DNA of 64,000 nt from Paractinoplanes bogorensis (GTDB lineage Bacteria; Actinomycetota; Actinomycetes; Mycobacteriales; Micromonosporaceae): contig NZ_JAHKKG010000001.1 of assembly GCF_018829635.1 (NCBI RefSeq), positions 1-64,000 of the forward strand. Reading direction: 5' to 3'. A model generated the notes under the pieces. That model searched no databases, was not told the origin of the DNA, and was given only the letters and a program-made list of their open reading frames with translations. The translations under genes and the position numbers were made by a program. How positions within the stretch are numbered: the first letter of the stretch is position 1; the number at the start of each line of letters is the position of its first letter. This document shows, piece by piece, positions 9,715-18,598 of this stretch.

Positions 9715-10524
9715 CCAGAGGGACACACCATTCATCGGCTTGCGGCCCGCCACCTGGAGTTGTTTGCCGGACAACTACTGCAGGTCAGCAGCCCCCAGGG
9801 GCGCTTCACGGACGGGGCCGGGCGCGTTGACGGGCGGCGGCTGACGGACACCGAGGCGTACGGGAAACATCTTCTGCATCACTATGATGGCGACCTCACC
9901 GTGCACGTTCACCTCGGGCTCTACGGCAAGTTTGCCGACGGGGAGCGGCCCGTGCCGGCGCCGGTCGGGCAGGTTCGCATGCGGGTGGTGGGGGGCGCGC
10001 ACTGGCTCGATCTGCGCGGGCCGACCGCGTGTGAGGTGTTCGATCCGGCGCAGGTCCAATTGTTGCGTGATCGGCTGGGTGAGGATCCGCTGCGGGATGA
10101 CTCGGACCCGCGGGCGGCCTTCCCGTCGATCCACAAGAGCGGCAAGCCGATCTTCGGGCTGCTGATGGATCAGTCGATCGTGGCCGGATGTGGGCTGATC
10201 TATGCCAACGAGGTGCTGTTCCGGGCCGGGCTCGCGCCGTCCACGCCGGGGCGCCTGATCACGGCCGACGTGTGGGACGAGCTCTGGGCCGATCTGCGCG
10301 CGCTGATGAAGGAGGGCGTGGCCCGCGGTCGCATCGACACCGTGCACACCCGGCACACGCCCGAGGCCATGCGGCGGGCGCCGCGGGTCGACCGGCACGG
10401 CGGCGAGGTCTACGTGTATCGCCGGCCGGGGCAGCCGTGCCTGGTCTGCGGCACCGAGGTGGCACGCGGGTCGCTCGCCGCGCGCAATCTCTACTGGTGC
10501 CCTAGCTGTCAGCGGGAACGCTAG
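9712..10524 (+). CDS. nei: Fpg/Nei-family DNA glycosylase
   Basis: This is a base-excision repair enzyme that removes oxidised pyrimidines and nicks the abasic site. The mature protein starts Pro2-Glu3 (PEGHT), the catalytic pair of the family, which fixes the GTG at 9712 as the start because the catalytic proline must follow the initiator. A C-terminal zinc finger (CLVC near 243 and CPSC near 264) is intact. At 270 aa it matches the Nei2 type of actinobacteria. Its 3' end overlaps the convergent deacetylase gene by 23 nt. Confidence 0.9.
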   Translation: MPEGHTIHRLAARHLELFAGQLLQVSSPQGRFTDGAGRVDGRRLTDTEAYGKHLLHHYDGDLTVHVHLGLYGKFADGERPVPAPVGQVRMRVVGGAHWLDLRGPTACEVFDPAQVQLLRDRLGEDPLRDDSDPRAAFPSIHKSGKPIFGLLMDQSIVAGCGLIYANEVLFRAGLAPSTPGRLITADVWDELWADLRALMKEGVARGRIDTVHTRHTPEAMRRAPRVDRHGGEVYVYRRPGQPCLVCGTEVARGSLAARNLYWCPSCQRER

Positions 10525-11725
10525 AGGAGGGTTCCGGAGAAGGCGCGGGGATGCCCAGGGTGAAGTTCTCGGCCAGATAGGGGAGCAGTTTCTCGTACGC
10601 CGCAATGGTGTCCGGCTGGTTGAAGTCGTGCGACAGCACGATCGCGCCCGGCTTCACCTGCCCGCGGATGTCGTTGACCACCCGCGCGATGTGCTGCTCG
10701 GCCGTCTCCTTCTCGGGGTGGTCCCAGTCGCGCGGGTCGACCTCCCAATAGAGCGAGGTCATCCCGAGGTTGCCGGCCACGCCGACCAGACGTTCGGTGA
10801 AGTTGCCGCCGGGGGCGCGGAAGAACGGGACCTTCGCGTCGGGCGCGGCCGCCTGGATCGCGGCGTTGGTGCTCAGCAGGTCAGCCTGGATCTTGGCGGG
10901 CTGGTCCTTGCCGATCTTGAGGCTGTGGTCCCAGGTGTGGTTGCAGAGCGTGTGACCGGCGGCGACGATGTCGCGGACGATCTCCGGGTGCCGCTTGACC
11001 TGGGTGCCGACCAGGCAGAAGGTGGCCTTCACCTGGTATTTGTCGAGCAGTTCGAGGATGCGCGGCGTCTGCACCGGGTCGGGGCCGTCGTCGAACGTCA
11101 GCGCCACGACCTTGCTGCCCGTGGTGCGCAGCGACTTGCCCGGCCCGAGATCGGTGGCGGCCTTCTCGGCCTCGGGAGCAGACCGGCTCGGGCGGGGACT
11201 CGCGGCCGTCGGGGTGGGCGCCGGCTTGTCGGGCGCGGACTCTTCCGATGTGGACGGCGGCTTCTCGTCCTCTTCCTTCGGGGCGCTCTTCTCGCGCTCG
11301 GGGGTGGGCACGGCCTGCGGCTTCGCCGGTGTCTGCACACCGGCCACCGCCTGGGCGGCCGCGTTGACCGCGTCGAAGCCGTCGCGGCGCTGCTGGGCCG
11401 GCATGGCCAGCAGCACGATGCCGATCGCGACCAGCGAGGCGAGCAGGGCCTGCTGCCGCTTCTTGCCCATCAGCAGCCACGACTCGATCGGCAGGGTGCC
11501 GGGGGCGCGGTGGGTGCCGGTCACCGGGGGCCGGGTGGTGGCCGGGCGGGCCGCGGCGTGCCGGCCACCGCGGGTGGGACGCTGGTGCCGATCGGAGCGG
11601 CGCGGCCGCGGAATGTCAGCGCTCAGGACGACGCGTGGCCCACTGCGGATGTCGGCGAGGGACTCGGGCCGCCGGTGTCGCCCACTGACGGCCTGCGTCG
11701 ATGGGGGAGACGAGATGGGCGGCAT
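10502..11725 (-). CDS. Membrane-anchored polysaccharide deacetylase
   Basis: The 407-aa protein has a basic N-terminus, one membrane segment at about 92-110, a Pro/Glu/Lys-rich linker (about 130-190) and a NodB domain. The domain shows TFDDGPD with Asp212/Asp213 and the metal ligands His263 and His267 (HTWDH). It should remove N-acetyl groups from peptidoglycan or another cell-wall glycan outside the membrane. The first 84 residues before the MGKKR stretch are unusual; translation could start at that internal Met instead. It is a single gene, convergent with the glycosylase gene. Confidence 0.85.
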   Translation of the reverse strand: MPPISSPPSTQAVSGRHRRPESLADIRSGPRVVLSADIPRPRRSDRHQRPTRGGRHAAARPATTRPPVTGTHRAPGTLPIESWLLMGKKRQQALLASLVAIGIVLLAMPAQQRRDGFDAVNAAAQAVAGVQTPAKPQAVPTPEREKSAPKEEDEKPPSTSEESAPDKPAPTPTAASPRPSRSAPEAEKAATDLGPGKSLRTTGSKVVALTFDDGPDPVQTPRILELLDKYQVKATFCLVGTQVKRHPEIVRDIVAAGHTLCNHTWDHSLKIGKDQPAKIQADLLSTNAAIQAAAPDAKVPFFRAPGGNFTERLVGVAGNLGMTSLYWEVDPRDWDHPEKETAEQHIARVVNDIRGQVKPGAIVLSHDFNQPDTIAAYEKLLPYLAENFTLGIPAPSPEPSSSVPADS

Positions 11726-11838
11726 CCTGCGTTCCTACCGTGCCGCAAGATCAAGCGCGATACCGGATCGGTGGTCGATCCATTACCGTCCGGCATCGTT
11801 GCTGGCAGGGCGCTGAAGGCCCGCGCACCCAAATCCGG

Positions 11839-13209
11839 TCAAAGGCTGGCGTGTACCGCCTCGGTGGCCTTTCGGGCAGCGATCAGGACCGGATCCCACA
11901 CCGGGGCGAACGGCGGCGCGTAACTCAGATCGAGCGACGTCATCTCCTCGACCGTCATCCGGTTCCACGTCGCGACGGCCAGCGCATCGATCCGCTTGGC
12001 GGCCTCGGCCCGTCCGACGATCTGGGCTCCGAGCAGCACGCCCGTACGCTTCTCGGCGATCAGTTTGATGGTCATCATCTCAGCGCCGGGGTAGTAGCCG
12101 GCGCGGCTGGTCGAGTCGACGCTCGCGGTCACGAAGGCGAAGCCGGCCGCCCGCGCCTCCTTGGACGTCAGCCCGGTGCGGGCCACCTCGAGGTCGCACA
12201 CCTTGGTGACCGCGGTGCCGATCAGCCCGGGAAACGTGGCGTATCCGCCGCCGATGTTGATGCCCGCCACCCGGCCCTGCTTGTTGGCGTGAGTTCCCAG
12301 AGGTACGTGTACCGGCCGCCCGGTGAGCAGATGCCGTGACTCGACACAGTCGCCGGCGGCCCACACGCCCTCCACGCCCTCGACCCGCATGCGCAGGTCG
12401 GTGATCACGCCGCCGGTCGGCCCCACGGGCAGGCTGCTCTCCAGAGCCAGGGCGGAGTTCGGCCGTACGCCCAGACCCAGCACCACGATGTCGGCCGGCA
12501 GGGTGCCGTCGGGGGTGACCACCCCGCGCACCCGTCCGTCGGCGGTCTCGAGCCCCTCGACGTGGGCGTCGGTGCGCACCTCGATGCCGAGCGAACGCAT
12601 CGCCTTCTGCACCAGGGCGCCCATCTCGGGGTCGACCGTCTTGCCCATCGGCTGGGGCGACTTCTCGAGCAGCGTGACCTCGAGCCCGCGCAGCACCATC
12701 GCCTCGGCCATCTCGACCCCGATGTAGCCGCCGCCGATCACCACCGCGCGCCGGGGCGTGGGCGAGCGGTCGAGCCAGGAGTGGATCGCCTCGCCGTCGT
12801 CGAGCGTCTGCACACCGAAGACCCCGGCGTCGCGTACGCGGGCCCACTCCGGCGCGAACGGGGACGCGCCGGTGGCGTAGACGAGGTGGTCGAACGGCTC
12901 GCGCACCTCGCCGCCACCGGCCAGGTCGTGGGCCACCACCTCGCGCCGGTCGAGGTCGATGCCGACCACCTCGTGCCGCAGCCGGACTTCGATGGCGTTC
13001 TTGCGGTGCTCCTCGGGCGTACGGGCGATCAGCTTCTGTTTCTCCTCGACCGCGCCACCGATCCAGTAGGGGATGCCGCAGGCCGAGTACGACGTGTAGT
13101 GCCCACGCTCGAAGACGACGATCGACAGGTCGTCCGGGCCGAGACGCTTGCGCGCCTGCGAGGCGGCCGACATGCCGGCCGCGTCCCCGCCGATGACCAC
13201 GAGTTTCAT
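11839..13209 (-). CDS. FAD-dependent pyridine nucleotide-disulfide oxidoreductase, CoA-disulfide reductase-like
   Basis: The 456-aa flavoprotein has an N-terminal FAD motif (GGDAAG, 7-12), the single active Cys44 in YSACGIPYWIG, a central NAD(P) motif (GGGYIG) and the AAGDC FAD site. The single redox Cys is typical of CoA-disulfide reductase and NADH oxidase/peroxidase enzymes rather than glutathione or thioredoxin reductase. It likely keeps a low-molecular-weight thiol reduced in the cytoplasm. The gene lies 9 nt downstream of the GCS2-type ligase gene on the same strand, so the two are probably cotranscribed. Confidence 0.85.
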   Translation of the reverse strand: MKLVVIGGDAAGMSAASQARKRLGPDDLSIVVFERGHYTSYSACGIPYWIGGAVEEKQKLIARTPEEHRKNAIEVRLRHEVVGIDLDRREVVAHDLAGGGEVREPFDHLVYATGASPFAPEWARVRDAGVFGVQTLDDGEAIHSWLDRSPTPRRAVVIGGGYIGVEMAEAMVLRGLEVTLLEKSPQPMGKTVDPEMGALVQKAMRSLGIEVRTDAHVEGLETADGRVRGVVTPDGTLPADIVVLGLGVRPNSALALESSLPVGPTGGVITDLRMRVEGVEGVWAAGDCVESRHLLTGRPVHVPLGTHANKQGRVAGINIGGGYATFPGLIGTAVTKVCDLEVARTGLTSKEARAAGFAFVTASVDSTSRAGYYPGAEMMTIKLIAEKRTGVLLGAQIVGRAEAAKRIDALAVATWNRMTVEEMTSLDLSYAPPFAPVWDPVLIAARKATEAVHASL

Positions 13210-13218
13210 GGTTCCAAC

Positions 13219-14388
13219 CTATGCCGCCGGATCGGCTCCGCGGGTCAGGCGGGCAAAACGGTCGACGACGTCGCTGACCGACCCGCCCTGGGCCAGGATC
13301 GCCCGCTGCCGGGCGGCGCCGGTGCCGTGCGAGCGCAGGCGTCCCATCAGGACCGTGGCCGTCTCGAGGTCGCCGTGCCGCTCGAGCTCGGGAGTCACGT
13401 AGTCGAACAGCTGGCGCATCAGCCGCCAGGCCGGGCGCGGCTCGCGGGTGGCCATGTCGATGTTCAGGCCCTCGAGCCCGTCGTGGGCGGCCCGCCAGTG
13501 CGCGGCCATCAGCAGCGGGTGCGGCACATCGGGGGCCGGCTTGCCGTCGCGGACGTCGTTGAGCAGGGTGGCGACCAGTCCCCGGGCCAGGGCGGCCAGC
13601 AGCACAGCGTCGTCGGTGGTGGGCATGACATCGCCCATCCGGATCTCGACGGTGGGGTAGCGAGCGGCCAGGCGGGCGTACCAGTAGAGCATTCCTTCGT
13701 CGAGCATCGCGCCGCTCGACTCGAGGTCGCTGACCAGGGTCTCGTATTCGGCGAACGAGCGCAGGTAGGGCGCCGGGCCGACGGTGGGCCACCGCTCCCA
13801 CAACATCGAGCGCCAGCTGGCATATCCGGTGTCCCGGCCGGCGAACACGGGGGAGTTCGTCGTGGCGGCCTGGAAGATCGGCAGCCAGGGGCGCAGATGG
13901 TTGAGGATCTGCACCCCGGTCTCATCGTCGGGGACGCTCACATGCACGTGCGTGCCGCACAGGCCCGGCCCGGGGGAGAGGTCGCCGAAGCGTTCCCGCA
14001 TGCGGTGGTACCGGGGCTTGTCGACGAATCGGATGTTCCCGCCCGAGGCCGGCCCGGAGCCCATCGCGAGCAGCCGGGCCCCGGCCTGCTCGGCGGCGCC
14101 CGCGACCCCGCTGCGCAGACCGCGCAGGGCCTCGGCCAGAGCTCCGAGTTCGAGCTGCGGCGGGCTGGCGACCTCGATCTGGCCGCGGGTCAACTCGTGC
14201 TGGACGAAGGCGCTGATCTCGGCCGGTATGTGGTCGAAGACTTCTTCGACCGCCTCGACGGCCCGCGGCTCGACCGCGTCGACCAGCATGTATTCCTCTT
14301 CGACCCCGAGCGTCAGCAGTTCGCGTGACTCGGCCTTCTGCGCCAGGTCTTCGGAGATCGTGGTCGCGCCCGTGGCACCGGTGTCCAT
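13219..14388 (-). CDS. GCS2-family carboxylate-amine ligase (YbdK/EgtA-like)
   Basis: The 389-aa protein has the GCS2 glutamate-cysteine-ligase fold: LGVEEEYML near 27-35, CGTHVHV near 143-149 and EIRMGDVMP near 246-254. Family members join glutamate to an amine such as cysteine with ATP; in mycobacteria EgtA makes gamma-glutamylcysteine for ergothioneine. No other egt genes are adjacent, so the product is uncertain. It is followed 9 nt later by a disulfide reductase, which fits a thiol-related role. ATG 14388 is the first start in the frame. Confidence 0.82.
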   Translation of the reverse strand: MDTGATGATTISEDLAQKAESRELLTLGVEEEYMLVDAVEPRAVEAVEEVFDHIPAEISAFVQHELTRGQIEVASPPQLELGALAEALRGLRSGVAGAAEQAGARLLAMGSGPASGGNIRFVDKPRYHRMRERFGDLSPGPGLCGTHVHVSVPDDETGVQILNHLRPWLPIFQAATTNSPVFAGRDTGYASWRSMLWERWPTVGPAPYLRSFAEYETLVSDLESSGAMLDEGMLYWYARLAARYPTVEIRMGDVMPTTDDAVLLAALARGLVATLLNDVRDGKPAPDVPHPLLMAAHWRAAHDGLEGLNIDMATREPRPAWRLMRQLFDYVTPELERHGDLETATVLMGRLRSHGTGAARQRAILAQGGSVSDVVDRFARLTRGADPAA

Positions 14389-14489
14389 GCCGCCGGGGTT
14401 ACCCGATCATCGCCGCACAGAAACGACCGGCTGGGCGATCCGCACTGTGCCACTTCCGGGTACGGGCGGGCAATCGACGACTGTCCATA

Positions 14490-14537
14490 TTGACAACGTT
14501 CACATGGTGAGCGTGAAATCCGCTGAGAGCGCTCTCA
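14490..14537 (+). promoter_or_regulatory. Promoter and CebR-like operator of the GH16 gene
   Basis: A consensus -35 TTGACA is at 14490-14495, with a weak -10 near 14514-14519. A perfect 14-bp palindrome TGAGAGCGCTCTCA (14524-14537) then lies at the expected start of transcription. It matches 12 of 14 bases of the CebR box known from Streptomyces (TGGGAGCGCTCCCA), so a LacI-family sugar-responsive repressor is the likely ligand. Confidence 0.7.
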
Positions 14538-14562
14538 CACCCCCTCCAGGAAGGCGCAATCC

Positions 14563-15945
14563 ATGTCTCGGAAGCGGATACGCAGTCTGCTCGCCACGGC
14601 GACGGCCCTGCTCGCGGTGGCCGCCACGGCGGTCTTCGCGATGAACGCGAACGCGGCCGTCCCGACCGCCCCGGCCGGCATGTCGCTGGTCTTCAGCGAC
14701 GACTTCACCGGCGCCGCGGGCACCGGTCTCAACCGCTCCAACTGGCTCTACGACATCGGGTACGGCTACCCCGGCGGCGCGTCGAACTGGGGCACCGGCG
14801 AGGTCGAGTACATGACCGACTCGACGAACAACGTCTATCAGGACGGCAACGGCAACCTGGTGATCAAGCCGCTGCGTGACTCGGGCGGCAACTGGACGTC
14901 GGGCCGGGTCGAGACGCAGCGCACCGACTTCGCGGCGCCGGCCGGGGGCAAGGTGCGCATCGAGGCGCGGCTGCAGCAGCCCAACGTCAGCGGGGCGGCC
15001 GCGGCCGGCTACTGGCCCGCGTTCTGGGCCCTCGGCGCGGCGGCCCGCCCGGTCGGCGCGACGAACTGGCCGAGCATCGGCGAGTGGGACATCATGGAGA
15101 ACATCAACGGCCGCAACTCGGTGTTCGCCGCCCTGCACTGCGGCAGCAACCCGGGCGGTCCGTGCAACGAGACCACCGGCCTGACCAGCGGCGAGCGCGC
15201 CTGCAGTGGCTGCAACACCGGCATGCACACGTACGCGGTGGAATACGACCGCAGCACGTCGCCCGAGCAGATGCGCTGGTATCTCGACGGCACCAACTAC
15301 TTCACCCTCACCAGCAACTCGGTCGACGCGACGACCTGGAACAACGCCACCCACCACGGGATGTTCGTGATCCTCAACGTGGCCATGGGCGGCGGGTTCC
15401 CGGCCGCGTTCGGGGGCGGTCCCACGTCGGCGACCCAGCCCGGCGTGCCGATGATCGTCGACTACGTGGCCGTCTGGCAGAGCTCGGGCAGCACGACGCC
15501 GCCGACCACACCGCCGACCACGCCGCCGACGGGTGGCACGCGGGACGCCTACTCGCGGATCGAGGCCGAGTCGTTCAACTCGTCGGCCGGGGTGCAGGTC
15601 GAGACGTGCTCCGAGGGCGGGCAGGACGTCGGCTACATCGCCAACGGTGACTGGCTGCAGTTCAACAACGTCAACTTCGGTACGGGTGGCGTGAAGGACT
15701 TCGTCGCGCGGGTCGCGTCGGGCGCCGGTTCCGGGGTCAGTGGCCTGATCCAGGTGCGCCTGGACAGCCGCGACAACGCCCCGATCGGCAGCTTCGCGCT
15801 CGGCAGCACGGGCGGCTGGCAGACCTGGCAGTCGATCCCGGGCAACGTCGCGAACGTGACCGGCACGCACACGGTCTTCCTGACCTTCTCCAGCGGTCAG
15901 CCGGCCGACTTTGTGAACGTCAACTGGATCCAGTTCCGGCGCTGA
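14563..15945 (+). CDS. Secreted GH16 beta-glucanase with CBM6
   Basis: The 460-aa product has a signal peptide (about 1-32), a GH16 domain (about 35-305) with the catalytic ExDxxE motif as Glu174-Asp176-Glu179 (GEWDIME), a short Pro-Thr linker (about 311-322) and a C-terminal CBM6 domain that starts at RIEAESFN. It likely hydrolyses laminarin-type beta-1,3-glucan outside the cell. AGGAAGG lies 9 nt before the ATG. A CebR-like operator sits at the promoter, so expression is probably induced by oligosaccharides. It is followed by a terminator and the chitinase genes. Confidence 0.92.
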   Translation: MSRKRIRSLLATATALLAVAATAVFAMNANAAVPTAPAGMSLVFSDDFTGAAGTGLNRSNWLYDIGYGYPGGASNWGTGEVEYMTDSTNNVYQDGNGNLVIKPLRDSGGNWTSGRVETQRTDFAAPAGGKVRIEARLQQPNVSGAAAAGYWPAFWALGAAARPVGATNWPSIGEWDIMENINGRNSVFAALHCGSNPGGPCNETTGLTSGERACSGCNTGMHTYAVEYDRSTSPEQMRWYLDGTNYFTLTSNSVDATTWNNATHHGMFVILNVAMGGGFPAAFGGGPTSATQPGVPMIVDYVAVWQSSGSTTPPTTPPTTPPTGGTRDAYSRIEAESFNSSAGVQVETCSEGGQDVGYIANGDWLQFNNVNFGTGGVKDFVARVASGAGSGVSGLIQVRLDSRDNAPIGSFALGSTGGWQTWQSIPGNVANVTGTHTVFLTFSSGQPADFVNVNWIQFRR

Positions 15946-15953
15946 CGATCATC

Positions 15954-15990
15954 GATGGATCGGGGCTCCGGGCCCCGGTCCATCCATCTT
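15954..15990 (+). terminator. Terminator of the GH16 gene
   Basis: A 13-bp stem with one G-T pair (15954-15966 with 15972-15984) closes a 5-nt loop and is followed by CATCTT. It begins 8 nt after the GH16 stop. Confidence 0.8.
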
Positions 15991-16016
15991 TAAGGATGTT
16001 TAAGGGTTCGCCCTCT

Positions 16017-16038
16017 GGACTTTTACTGTTAACAGTCC
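16017..16038 (+). promoter_or_regulatory. Palindromic operator candidate upstream of the chitinases
   Basis: A perfect 12-bp palindrome ACTGTTAACAGT (16025-16036) lies inside an outer GGACT/AGTCC pair (16017-16021, 16034-16038), about 45 nt before the first chitinase start. It differs from the CebR-like box at 14524, so the chitinases appear to answer to another regulator. It does not match the DasR motif as I know it. Confidence 0.5.
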
Positions 16039-16081
16039 TAATGATTGATACATCTCACTGGATGACCGTGGAAGGACGGCG

Positions 16082-17350
16082 ATGAAGCGCTCCCGATCCG
16101 TAGTCTTGGCGACTGTCACGGCGCTCGTCGCCGCAGGTGCGGCGACCTACTTCACCAGCACGGCCTCGGCCGCCGCGGCGTGTGCCCCGGCCTGGAGCTC
16201 GTCGCAGGTCTACGTCGGCGGCAACACCGCCTCGCAGAACGGCACCAACTACAGCGCCAAGTGGTGGACGCAGAACGAGTCCCCGGCCACGCACAGTGGA
16301 CAGTGGGATGTCTGGAAGAACGACGGCGCCTGCGGCAGTGGCCCGACCACGCCGCCCACGACCCCGCCGACCACACCCCCCACCACTCCGCCGACGACGC
16401 CACCCACGACGCCGCCGACCACCCCGCCCACGACGCCGCCGTCGAACGGGCAGCTGCCCAAGCACTTCCTGACCGGCTACTGGCAGAACTTCGACAACGG
16501 CGCCGCCCCGCTCAAGCTGGCCGCCGTGCCGAACAACTACGACCTGATCGCGGTCGCCTTCGCCGACGCCACCGCCACCCAGGGCGCGGTCACCTTCAAC
16601 CTCGACCCGGGCCTGGCCAGCGCGGTCGGCGGCTACACCGACGCCCAGTTCAAGGCCGACGTCGCCACCCTGCACTCGCGCGGCAAGAAGGTCGTCATCT
16701 CGGTCGGCGGCGAGAAGGGCACGGTCAGCGTGTCCAGCTCGGCCGCGGCCACCGCGTTCGCCGACTCGGTCTACCGGCTGATGACCACGTACGGCTTCGA
16801 CGGGGTCGACATCGACCTCGAGAACGGCCTCAACGCCACCTACATGGCCCAGGCGCTGCGCAGCCTGCGCGCCAAGGCCGGCGCCAACCTGATCATCACG
16901 ATGGCGCCGCAGACCATCGACATGCAGAACCCGCAGTCCTCGTACTTCGCCCTCGCGCTGAGCATCAAGGACATCCTCACCGTGGTGTTCACGCAGTTCT
17001 ACAACTCCGGCGCGATGCTCGGCTGCGACCAGATGAACGCGTACTCGCAGGGCACGGTCAACTTCATCACCGCGCTGGCCTGCATCCAGACCCAGGGCGG
17101 CCTGCGCCCCGACCAGGTCGCGGTGGGCCTGCCGGCCAGCACCCGCGCGGCCGGCGGCGGCTACGTGGCCCCGACCGTGGTCAACAACGCGCTCGACTGC
17201 CTGGCCCGCGGCACCAACTGCGGTTCCTTCAAGCCCCCGGCCACCTACCCGGGCATCGCCGGCGCCATGACCTGGTCGATCAACTGGGACGTCACGAACG
17301 GCAACGGTTTCGCCAACACCGTCAAGCCCCACCTCTCCACCCTGCCGTAA
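16082..17350 (+). CDS. Secreted GH18 chitinase with N-terminal chitin-binding module
   Basis: The 422-aa product has a signal peptide (about 1-31), a small CBM5/12-type chitin-binding module (33-84, with the tryptophans of KWWTQ and QWDVW), a long Pro-Thr linker (88-120) and a GH18 domain. The GH18 DGVDIDLE motif contains the catalytic Glu247. It cleaves chitin outside the cell. GGAAGG lies upstream of the ATG at 16082. A second chitinase gene follows after 31 nt with no terminator between, so the two form an operon. Confidence 0.93.
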   Translation: MKRSRSVVLATVTALVAAGAATYFTSTASAAAACAPAWSSSQVYVGGNTASQNGTNYSAKWWTQNESPATHSGQWDVWKNDGACGSGPTTPPTTPPTTPPTTPPTTPPTTPPTTPPTTPPSNGQLPKHFLTGYWQNFDNGAAPLKLAAVPNNYDLIAVAFADATATQGAVTFNLDPGLASAVGGYTDAQFKADVATLHSRGKKVVISVGGEKGTVSVSSSAAATAFADSVYRLMTTYGFDGVDIDLENGLNATYMAQALRSLRAKAGANLIITMAPQTIDMQNPQSSYFALALSIKDILTVVFTQFYNSGAMLGCDQMNAYSQGTVNFITALACIQTQGGLRPDQVAVGLPASTRAAGGGYVAPTVVNNALDCLARGTNCGSFKPPATYPGIAGAMTWSINWDVTNGNGFANTVKPHLSTLP

Positions 17351-17381
17351 CCCCCAACCCCCACCCCACGCAGGAGTCCCC

Positions 17382-18584
17382 ATGAAGCTGAGCCGGAAGC
17401 TCGCTTTGCTCAGTGCGGTCGCCGTGGCCGGTACGGCCGCCGCCGTACTGCCCATGGCCACCTCGAACGCGGCCGCGGCCTGTGCGCCGGCCTGGTCGTC
17501 GAGCGCGGTCTACGTCAAGGACAACCAGGCCTCGCAGAACGGCAAGAACTACACCGCCAAGTGGTGGACCCAGAACGAGTCGCCGGCCACGCACAGCGGC
17601 CAGTGGGACGTCTGGATCGACAACGGCACGTGCGGTGGCACCACGCCCCCGACGACGCCGCCCACCACCCCGCCCACGACGCCTCCGACCACGCCGCCGT
17701 CGACCGGCACCAAGATGGCCTCGGCGCCGTACGTCTACCCGGGCTGGGGCAACCCGCCGGCGCCCGCGACCGTCGCGAACGCGACCGGCGTCAAGGCCTT
17801 CACGATCGCGTTCGTGCTGGCCAGCAACGGCTGTAACCCGGCCTGGGACGGCGAGAGCGGCCTGACCGGCGGCGTGCACGCCAGCTACATCGCGCAGGCC
17901 CGGGCGGCCGGCATCGACATCGTCCCGTCGGTCGGCGGCTGGAGCGGCAACAAGCTCGGCCCCAACTGCTCGACGCCGGAGGCGCTGGCCGGGGCGTACC
18001 AGAAGCTCATCGACGCCTTCCAGCTCAAGTCGATCGACATCGACATCGAGAACTCGGACGAGTTCGAGAACACCGTCGTGCAGGACCGGGTCCTGAACGC
18101 GCTGAAGATCGTCAAGCAGAAGAACCCGTCGGTGAAGACGATCCTGACCTTCGGCACCTCGCCGACCGGCCCGAACTACTACGGCACCCGGCTCGTGCAG
18201 CAGGCCAAGGCGCTGAACGCCAACATCGACATCTTCACCCAGATGCCGTTCGACTTCGGTGGCGGCGCCGACATGTACGCCTCGACCGTGGGTGCCACCG
18301 AGGGTCTGAAGAACCTGGTCAAGACGACCTTCGGGTTGACCGACGCGCAGGCCTACTCGCGCATCGGCATCTCGGGCATGAACGGTCTCTCGGACCAGCA
18401 GGAGCTCACCACCGTCGACACCTGGACGCGGATCCGCGACTACGCCAAGAGCAAGGGCCTCGCGCGGTTCACGTTCTGGTCGGTCAACCGCGACCGGGGT
18501 TGCGCCGGCGGCGGCGTGGTCTCCAACTGCTCCGGCATCGCGCAGGCCGACTGGGCCTTCACGAAGGTGAGCGCCGGGTTCTGA
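17382..18584 (+). CDS. Secreted GH18 chitinase, ChiA-like subgroup, with chitin-binding module
   Basis: The 400-aa product has the same layout as its upstream partner: signal peptide, a chitin-binding module (33-84) nearly identical to the neighbour's, a shorter Pro-Thr linker (about 88-107) and a GH18 domain. The catalytic motif reads KSIDIDIE, with Glu223 present and the usual first Asp of DxxDxDxE replaced by Lys216. This form is seen in the GH18 subgroup with a DFDIE-type motif, so it is probably active. GCAGGAG precedes the ATG. The catalytic domains are clearly different while the binding modules match, so the module was shared or copied. Confidence 0.9.
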   Translation: MKLSRKLALLSAVAVAGTAAAVLPMATSNAAAACAPAWSSSAVYVKDNQASQNGKNYTAKWWTQNESPATHSGQWDVWIDNGTCGGTTPPTTPPTTPPTTPPTTPPSTGTKMASAPYVYPGWGNPPAPATVANATGVKAFTIAFVLASNGCNPAWDGESGLTGGVHASYIAQARAAGIDIVPSVGGWSGNKLGPNCSTPEALAGAYQKLIDAFQLKSIDIDIENSDEFENTVVQDRVLNALKIVKQKNPSVKTILTFGTSPTGPNYYGTRLVQQAKALNANIDIFTQMPFDFGGGADMYASTVGATEGLKNLVKTTFGLTDAQAYSRIGISGMNGLSDQQELTTVDTWTRIRDYAKSKGLARFTFWSVNRDRGCAGGGVVSNCSGIAQADWAFTKVSAGF

Positions 18585-18598
18585 TCCCTACCCGTTGA

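Noticed and set aside
13219..14388. Complete ergothioneine pathway (egtA start)
   Set aside because: No egtB, egtC, egtD or egtE genes are adjacent, so only a GCS2-family ligase is called.
16340..16440. Repeats at the Pro-Thr linkers of the chitinases
   Set aside because: These are simple coding repeats of the PTTPP linker, not a mobile or CRISPR array.
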